A stretch of DNA of 64,000 bases, from the NCBI GenBank assembly GCA_014529385.2, contig CM043953.1, positions 73,123,872 to 73,187,871 of the forward strand, written 5' to 3'. Below the pieces are notes generated by a model. It was not told the origin of the DNA and made no database searches. It was given only the letters and a program-made list of their open reading frames with translations. Shown one piece after another: positions 56,871 through 64,000 of the stretch (position 1 is its first letter; each line of letters begins with the position of its first letter). Both the position numbers and the translations under genes were made by a program. This stretch comes from Adiantum capillus-veneris. Its lineage: Eukaryota; Streptophyta; Polypodiopsida; Polypodiales; Pteridaceae.

Positions 56871-57400
56871 TGTTACTGCAAACATAGCGAGAACCACAAA
56901 CATAATTGTCAATCCATGGGATGAAGCTGACTCTACTAGTGTATGGAGGCTACAAGACGGTGTCAATCTCTTGGAAAACAACAGACAACTCGCATCTAAC
57001 ACAAGCTACACTCAAATTACCTAAGTCATAAAAAGCTAATCGCTAGTCGGCAAACAAATCATAACCATTACAGCATTAAACGACATCCAAATGTTATGGA
57101 ACTTTTAGGACATGTATATAAGACCTAAGCACACATTCTTATGGTCTCAAATCTCACTTTTAATGAATTGCAAAAAATGCAATTATTAACAACAATGAGT
57201 TTTTGACCTCGAATGCATCGAAATGCTTAGCAATGATGCCCCAATACCCTGCCTATGCTTACTTTGTGAATTTCTAGCTTAAATTACTACTTATGATGAA
57301 ATTAGGCCGCGAGTCAGCGACGTCAAAATCTATAGTTTACCATGATAAGTTTACGTCAATGCGTATAGCTCTTACCTACGGTTGCAACGCAACAGACGTC
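56871..57400. other. Unassigned stretch between the LINE fragment and a minus-strand LTR
   Basis: No supported gene. It may be the distal part of the minus-strand LTR or flanking sequence. The border cannot be read because the partner LTR is absent. Confidence 0.35.
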
Positions 57401-57737
57401 ACTGCAATGTGACTACCGGGAAGGGAGTAGGAAGCACGAGAAGGGGAGAAGTGAGCACCGTTAGCTCATGCTGTGTATTTTATTATCCAAAACTTAACAT
57501 AACTTACAAAAATTGGCTTTTATACCTTAGCCAAGGTTTCTTTGGTCAAAAACTAATAATCTGGGAGCTCTAACTAAGGCTAAATTGATAAAATATGGAA
57601 GTTTATAGGCCCCGCTCATCGATTACAATATCCACTTGGAAAATAGGAGTTACAATATTCCCCATTTATCAAAAGAATAAGTGTTTTTACAATAAAAGCT
57701 CCCAAACAATGATACATGGATTAGATTGCTGCTAACA
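57401..57737 (-). repeat. Putative minus-strand 3' LTR (distal end uncertain)
   Basis: On the minus strand it begins TGTTAGCAGCAATC at 57737, directly after a purine tract. Further in are a TATA box (CCTATAAAC, 57602-57608) and an AATAAAA signal (57478-57484), in the order expected for U3-R-U5. No partner LTR in the window; the far end is a guess. Confidence 0.5.
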
Positions 57738-57738
57738 T

Positions 57739-57751
57739 TCCCCCCCACCTC
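57739..57751 (-). other. Polypurine tract of the minus-strand LTR element
   Basis: The minus-strand reading GAGGTGGGGGGGA lies one base before the LTR start, after GACACAGTC. This is a normal gypsy 3' border. Confidence 0.65.
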
Positions 57752-57774
57752 GACTGTGTCGTCCCTTGACACAA

Positions 57775-59745
57775 TTTCATGGACTGAAATAGTCTTCGGG
57801 TTGACGGTTGGCAAAGCGGTTTTTAAGTGCTTGTAGAGCTTTTTGATATCTGATGCATCGTTCTTTATCAGGGACTTGTAGAAACTGAATAGTGACTTTG
57901 TTTTTAAGTTTGATGGCAAAATAGCGAACAAAACTTGTTGTTAGAGTGCTGATCACTAGCTCAAAAATCTTTGTATGCCATGTGAAGAATCTTGTGTAGA
58001 AAGTCTCTTCGAATGCCAACATATTGCTTGATGGCAAGAACATACATCTGGCGTAGAAGCCGTAGAGGACTTCTTTTCAAGGATGCCCGCTCAAATCATA
58101 GCACAAGCCTTTGTTACCTTCTAAGAAAGACATCCATGGGGCTCCTGCTTGCTCAGGCTCATGAAAAGCTTGAATGCATGTGAGAAGCATTATGTAGATT
58201 TTATAGAGCATTGCACATGAGAGGTCAGGGAGGCTCTTGAAGAAGTTCATGGCGCCTGTTAGGGTTTTCACCATGTATTCCTCCGTTGCTGGTCCCTACT
58301 CTGGAGCTAGTAGTTTTGGGTAGTTGAGCCAAGTTGGCCTCTTCTTTTTAAGGCTTTGTGTGCCTGCAATGTCCTTACCCTTGGTACAAGACAGAATGTC
58401 AGGTCTTTCTCGATTGATGCAGGTGATCTTGTAAACAAAATAAGGTACCTTGAGTTTTTGTTGAGCCAATTCTTTCTCCATTTAGGGTGGAGAGCATCTA
58501 AAACTTCTTCCTATCCTTGTAAAGTCTTTCTCTGACTTGTAGTAGCTCCACCTTTATCAAAGGGTAGGGAAACGATTGTTGATGCCATTGAGCATCGATT
58601 CGGCTGGGAGTGAGCTGGGTTACATTGACTGAGTGAAGAACTCTCAACTCCCAATCCATTGCTGCTTTCCATTCAACATCTACTTCATGGACAATCTACT
58701 CTTTTAGTGCATCTTCTTCAGCTTTAGAAAGTTGTACCATTGGCACTTGTTCTTTTTCAGTGGATTGGTACTTGGAATTCAGAATCTCCAGTCTGCCCTT
58801 CTATTGGTTGTGTTTTCATATCCGCAAAGGAGACTGATGGTATGTCTATAATTGGTTGTTCAAAGATTCTACTCCTCTTGAGTTTTTGTATGCCCTTCTC
58901 TCAGCAAATGGTTGGCTCTCTTTAAATCCTCTATTTTCTTGAGCAACTACTCTTCTTTTTCTACCCGCATTAAGATGATGTCTCGTATTTGTGCCTGTTC
59001 AAGCTTCAACTCAAGTTCCAGGTCCTTGTTTCTCTTTTCCAAAGTCTTGTATATTTCATCTGTCCCCTTGACTAAAGCTATGGCTGGGTTTTCCCTGACC
59101 TGCCTTAGGAATGCCGCTTGGTCATTGATTCTTTGCTCAGAGTATTGCAATGAGGCATTGGCTACATCTGATTGTACTTGGATCTTTTGGATTGACTGAG
59201 TAGTGATAAAAAGTTCATTGGTCGCTTTTGTTAGCTGTTGGTCCTTGCTTTTGCATGCATCTGACAGCTTTGTGAGGAGCTCCCCTAAATCTTTCATCTC
59301 TTTCTGTTGCCTTTCCTTGATAGTTTGGTGTTGATCTGCTTCATTTTTTAGTTCTTTGGTTTGTCCTTGGAGATCTTTAATGATGTTCATCCTGTCCTCG
59401 AGCTCATCTTGTAGAGCATCTATTACCTGTTCCAACTCTTTAGCTTTAGCACTGCAGCTAAGCGCTGCTGTTCGCATCTTTTATGTCATCATCTGCATAT
59501 GCTTTGCATACTCATTAATCTAAATGATAACCTCATCCTTGTTTCCCATTCTTCAGGTTCTACCTGAGGCTGCTTAGAAGTTCTAGCAGATTTGGCTTGC
59601 GGCTCTTTAAACTGATTAGCGGATTTTGCTTGTGGCCTTGCAGTTGGTTCAACTGATTCTTCTTGAGGCTTTGTACCTACTTCAATTGATTCTGCTTGTG
59701 TTGTAGAAGGTCCAGCTTCGTCTTTGTCTGCTTCCTTGGGCTATT
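57775..59745 (-). pseudogene. Coiled-coil accessory gene at the 3' end of a minus-strand LTR element
   Basis: Read from 59745 downward. First comes a Pro/Glu/Lys-rich part (AGPSTTQAESIEVGTKPQ). After a frame change and stops, a long coiled coil lies at 59477-58947 (176 codons: KAKELEQVIDALQDELEDRM, TKELKNEADQHQTIKERQQK, LEKRNKDLELELKLEQAQ), continuing past a stop into LLKKIEDLKRANHLLREGH. The decayed globular C-terminal part includes KVPYFVYKITCINRERPD near 58440, MVKTLTGAMNFFKSLPDL near 58272, and FYTRFFTWHTKIFELVISTL near 57990. It ends PEDYFSP with TGA at 57780, 30 bp before the purine tract. I do not recognise it. No RT or integrase motif is present. An extra structural or Gag-like ORF is possible. 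Confidence 0.6.
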
Positions 59746-59747
59746 CA

Positions 59748-60571
<824 letters not shown>

Positions 60572-60577
60572 GACCAA

Positions 60578-61711
60578 CACCATAATTCAAAGAGGGACGA
60601 GAGAAAACAAGAGAAGAAAAAGGTGAGAAAGAAGTCACCCTCTTCTCCATCTTCTTCATCCTCTTCCTCTTTTGAAGAAAGTGATGGTGCAGAGAAGGAG
60701 GAACAAGGGAAGAAAAAGGCGAGAAAGAGGTGACCCTCTTCTCCATCCTCCTCATACTCTTCCTCTTCTGAAGAAAGTGATGATGCAGCTTTTGAACCAC
60801 CTAAAAGAAGAGGCCATAGGAAATCCTATGCCGCCCGGAAGAGGTCGTCCAAGCTCAAAAAGTTCAAAGAGGGAGGAAAGAACTTTTCCTTCCTTACCTA
60901 CGATGGCACTTTTGGTGCTACAGACAAAGTCTTGGCTTTTATCCAACAATTCCATGTGGAGTTTGGAGATGAGGGCTTTACAGAGTCCTCTAAGCTATGT
61001 CATGTAGCCATGCATTTCAAAACTCGGCCAGGCTATGGTGGTCTAGCCTACGAGCAAACAATGAAGCTCCACGAACATGGAAAGCTTTAAGAGCTTCCAT
61101 CATAAAACAGTTTTGGCTACTACTGATGCCAAAGACAAAGTACTCACCGAATGGCGAAGCTTGAAGCTCTCTCCCTACAAATCTATTCACAAATATGTAG
61201 ACAAGTTTTGGGATTTACATCTCAAAGCCACCCTCTTAAAAAAAATGGATTTTGAAGAGTAAAAAGAACAATTTTGTGCGGGTTTAATTGAGGATATGGC
61301 GGAGTATGTTAACTCCCAAAGGCCATGCACCATATTTGCGGTCACCATACCATGGTGGCTTCACGAATCAATTTCCAACAAGGGGCTAAGAGAAATCTTA
61401 AGCCCACGGAAAACAAGGACCGTAACGAGCCTAAGGGGAAGGACAATGTCCAAAAGTCTCCCAAAGGCAATGCCAACAACAACAACAAAGCTAAGGAGAA
61501 GGGAGTTTATAAAGGCAAAAATAAACTCTCTCCTAAAGAGCTAGAGTGTTATCGAAAAGATAACCGTTGTTTCAAGTGCGGGGAGCAAGGGCATGCCTAT
61601 CGTGCTTGCCCCCACAAGAATACATGTAATGAGCCTCCTAGAGCTACCTTGGTCAAAATTCAAGAAGAGGATGCTCATCACAAAGGATCTCCCCTATGCC
61701 ATGAAAGGTAA
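60578..61711 (+). pseudogene. gag: Chromo-2 Gag and zinc knuckle
   Basis: The Ser-rich 32-residue duplication is present (SPSSSSSSSFEESDGA near 60640; SPSSSYSSSSEESDDA near 60740), with TGA at 60732-60734 between the copies. Next are FLTYDGTFGATDKVLAFIQQ near 60892, a shift, and IHKYVDKFWDLHLKATLL near 61190. The frame at 61325-61711 carries the zinc knuckle CFKCGEQGHAYRACPHKN near 61573. Several stops and shifts are present. Confidence 0.82.
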
Positions 61712-62369
61712 GAGAACATGATGATTTTATTCTCTTTGACCCTCGTTCTACTCACAATTTCATATCCACAGAGTTGGCCACCAAGCTAGGCATCTAAGCT
61801 TATGAGATGGGAGATGTCCTACCTACCAATTGCACTTTCAAGGGGCAAGAAGCCTCAGTCACTTCCTTAATTGGGAAATTGAGGCTCCATGTCCAAAGCT
61901 ATGTGGACAAGGAGGATTTCTTCATCTCTCCTCTCAAGCATGAGGATGTAATCCTAGGGGCACTATGGTTTGATCGCATGGCTGCCAATGTGTAATTCCC
62001 TGAAAGGAAAATCTACTTTAGGTGTAGGGAAAAAGATATGTACATAGATGCTAAGGAGTTGGGTAGTACCATACCTCTTGTACATAAGCAAGCTTTCAAT
62101 AAGTCAATAAAGAGCTCTATTTCCGTGTACATGATTTTTGTTGAAGATTCTTAAAATGAACCTAATGCTTTAGCAAAAGAAAATATAAATAACCAAAAGG
62201 AATTAGAGTAATCTAATTCCTCAAGGGGTTTCAAGATGTTTTATTGATGATATCCCTTGTGAACTACCTAAAATGAGGCAATGACGACCATGCAATTGAA
62301 CTTCATCCAGGAAGTTCACCGACTGATAAACCTCCTTATAGAGTTTCCCAAGCTCAACAAGAGGAGATC
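61712..62369 (+). pseudogene. Chromo-2 protease and link to RT
   Basis: The active-site block reads FDPRSTHNFIS near 61737, with Gly of DPG changed to Arg. HEDVILGALWFDRMAANV near 61940 is the C-terminal part. Stops occur at 61795-61797, 61993-61995 and later. Confidence 0.75.
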
Positions 62370-63314
62370 ATGCGACAAGTGCATGAGTTAGTTGAGAAAG
62401 GCATGGTTAGGCCTAGCTCATCTCCATTTTGTTCACCGGTGTTATTAGTGCAAAAGAAAGACGGCACATATTGTATGTGTGTTGACTATAGAGCACTAAA
62501 TAGGATCACTATCAAGAATAGGTTTCCCGTTCCACGGGTAGAAGACCTATTTGATAAGCTACAAGGGTCGACTTACTTCAGTAGGATTGACATAAAAACT
62601 GGCTACCATCAAATAAGGATACTTGATGAAGACATTGTAAAGACCGCATTTCGCACTATGTTTGGTCTTTATGAGTACATTATCATGCCTTTTGGCTTGA
62701 CCAATGCACCATCCACATTTAACTGCTTGATGGAGAAGCTATTTAGGACTCACCGAACCTTTACTGGAGTGTTCTTTGATGATATAATCATCTACTCTAA
62801 TTCATTAGAGGAACACAAGCAACACGTCCAGGTAATATTTCAAGTTTTACGAGAGAATAAACTTTCTATCAATCGAAAGAAAAGTGAATTTTGCTTACAA
62901 GAGAAACATTATTTAGGTCACATTATCTCTCAAGATGGCATCCAAATGAATCCATCAAAGCTAGAGGTAATAAAAGGATGGCCTAATCCAAGGAATCTAC
63001 ATGAACTAAGAAGCTTTATAAGTATGTGTGCATACTATAGACGCTTCATAGAAAAGTTCTCACAAATCGCGGTACCATTACATGACGTAACAAAGAAAAA
63101 CGTTAGGTATATATGGTTCACCAAGAAAAAGAGTGCTTTCAAAAATCTTAAAGAGAAGCTTATCTCTCAACCTGTACTTACACTACCGGATCTCTCAAAG
63201 CCATTTGAGGTCCAATGTGAGGCTTGTGGTGATTGCCTTGGAGCTATTTTGCTCCAAGAAGGGCATGCCATAGCCTATGAAAGTCGAAGGCTCGACACAT
63301 TGAGCAAGCTCTAG
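62370..63314 (+). CDS. pol: Chromo-2 reverse transcriptase and start of RNase H (open frame)
   Basis: 314 codons from ATG 62370 to TAG 63312, the longest intact block of this family here. Palm motifs: VLLVQKKDGTYCMCVDYRAL (Asp present), YFSRIDIKTGYHQIR, IIMPFGLTNAPSTFNCLM, and FFDDIIIYSNS with both catalytic Asp (GAT 62778-62783). The thumb and connection follow (HYLGHIISQDGIQMNPSKLE, SMCAYYRRFIEKFS). RNase H begins FEVQCEACGDCLGAIL with Glu in place of the first catalytic Asp (GAG 63219-63221; chromo-1 has GAC). RT looks catalytically complete and RNase H does not. The ATG is internal to the polyprotein. Confidence 0.88.
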   Translation: MRQVHELVEKGMVRPSSSPFCSPVLLVQKKDGTYCMCVDYRALNRITIKNRFPVPRVEDLFDKLQGSTYFSRIDIKTGYHQIRILDEDIVKTAFRTMFGLYEYIIMPFGLTNAPSTFNCLMEKLFRTHRTFTGVFFDDIIIYSNSLEEHKQHVQVIFQVLRENKLSINRKKSEFCLQEKHYLGHIISQDGIQMNPSKLEVIKGWPNPRNLHELRSFISMCAYYRRFIEKFSQIAVPLHDVTKKNVRYIWFTKKKSAFKNLKEKLISQPVLTLPDLSKPFEVQCEACGDCLGAILLQEGHAIAYESRRLDTLSKL

Positions 63315-63662
63315 GCATATATGAGAAGAAAATCTTAGCAGTTCTGCATGCTCTAGACTCATGGAAGCACTATTTATTGGGGACTCCTTTCATTCTCCGG
63401 ACGGATCACCAAAGCCTTAATTACTTCATGATGTAGACCAAGCTCTCCGACAACAAATGAGGTGAGCAAATTTCCTTTCACAATTTCATTTTCATATTGC
63501 TCACATTGCTAGCAAGCATAATCAAGTAGCCGATGCACTCTCAAGATGACCGGGGATGAATGCGGTTTCCATAGCAACTCACCATGATCTATCTTCTATG
63601 ATAGATGAGTACGCTATTGATCCCGATTTTAGAGATGTGATTTCAACCCTTGCACTAGGGAA
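63315..63662 (+). pseudogene. Chromo-2 rest of RNase H and linker
   Basis: Matches chromo-1 48556-48915 with stops. Readable parts are HALDSWKHYLLGTP near 63346, RTDHQSLNYFM near 63400, and HDLSSMIDEYAIDPDFRDV near 63586. The match ends at 63662. Confidence 0.75.
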
Positions 63663-64000
63663 ACATAGCATGTTGTATCCTTTCAATAATCGCAGCACTT
63701 TTTTAAGGGTCATAAATCACCCACATGCAAGGAGTTTGTTTGAAGTTGCCTTCAAACTTGCAAAATCAAAGGTTATGGCCAAAACATAGCCCAATAAGGT
63801 GGTTGTTCCATCTTCCTTGAACACTGATCAAGTCAACAGTGCGATTGGTATGCATCCCCTTTTGATGTATATGGATCACTTAAGTGATTGGAACCATCTA
63901 CATGGATTGACACTTCCATCAAGAAAACATTTTGTGGGTCAAGAATATGCTAATGACTCAATGTTTATGCCTAGAAACGATCCTAATGATGTAACGTTTA
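63663..64000 (+). pseudogene. LINE reverse transcriptase fragment (different family), runs off the window
   Basis: After TAG 63787, a reading through stops gives MHPLLMYMDHLSDWNHLHGL, then TLPSRKHFVGQEYANDSMFM (about 63851-63970). This matches the LINE pattern P-L-LF ... hsp-L ... LhGhTLP ... Q-YADDS-hF, with Asp to Asn at the catalytic site (AAT). It is not the LINE family at 28 and 56 kb. Confidence 0.6.

Overview
The window is repeat-derived nuclear DNA from a land plant with a large, repeat-rich genome. The plant assignment rests on the element types: Ty3/gypsy elements of the Tat/Athila type with a tRNA-Asp-like primer site, a chromodomain-type gypsy family and a Ty1/copia family with initiator-Met primer sites, plant-type LINEs, and one remnant with the PPR signature LVDMYAKCGAL. 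I cannot name the species. I see no intact host gene, no rRNA, no tRNA and no CRISPR array.

Layout. (1) 1-10958 and 24850-25550 are a broken Tat/Athila-like gypsy element ('outer'). A copia element (2568-7709, target duplication ACTAC) sits in its RNase H. A second, younger copy of the same gypsy family ('inner', 10959-24849, target duplication GAGTA) sits in its 3' accessory gene. The inner copy has both LTRs, a tRNA-Asp-like primer site, gag with several zinc knuckles, a protease with an altered DGG site, RT, RNase H, integrase, a second retropepsin-like domain with DTG after integrase, an internal polypurine tract, a TATA box, and a small intact acidic accessory ORF. (2) 25551-28920 holds an old gypsy RT-RNase H relic and an antisense LINE, cut by a deletion-derivative copia copy (28921-32326, target duplication GCTAG). 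(3) 32332-43380 holds a decayed gene of unknown family (33061-35442), a gypsy gag relic, a PPR-like remnant, a 32-bp tandem repeat, and a 5'-truncated antisense LINE with poly-A and a 17-bp target duplication. (4) 43381-55309 is a chromodomain gypsy element. Its 3' LTR contains a 3.24-kb, transposase-less, microsatellite-packed foldback element (51679-54922) with terminal inverted repeats and a perfect 9-bp target duplication. (5) 55310-59747 holds a LINE fragment and the 3' end of a minus-strand LTR element with a coiled-coil accessory gene. (6) 59748-63662 is a second copy of the chromodomain family, ending in another LINE fragment at the window edge.

In each autonomous-type element the genes would act as one replication unit: Gag builds the particle, protease cuts the polyprotein, RT-RNase H copies the RNA from the tRNA primer, and integrase inserts the DNA. 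Almost all copies carry stops or frameshifts. The least damaged units are copia-1 pol, the inner gypsy polyprotein blocks, its accessory ORF, and the RT of the last chromodomain copy. The most unusual features are the two-protease gypsy family with a conserved accessory gene, the microsatellite foldback element, the coiled-coil accessory gene, and the unassigned pseudogene at 33-35 kb.
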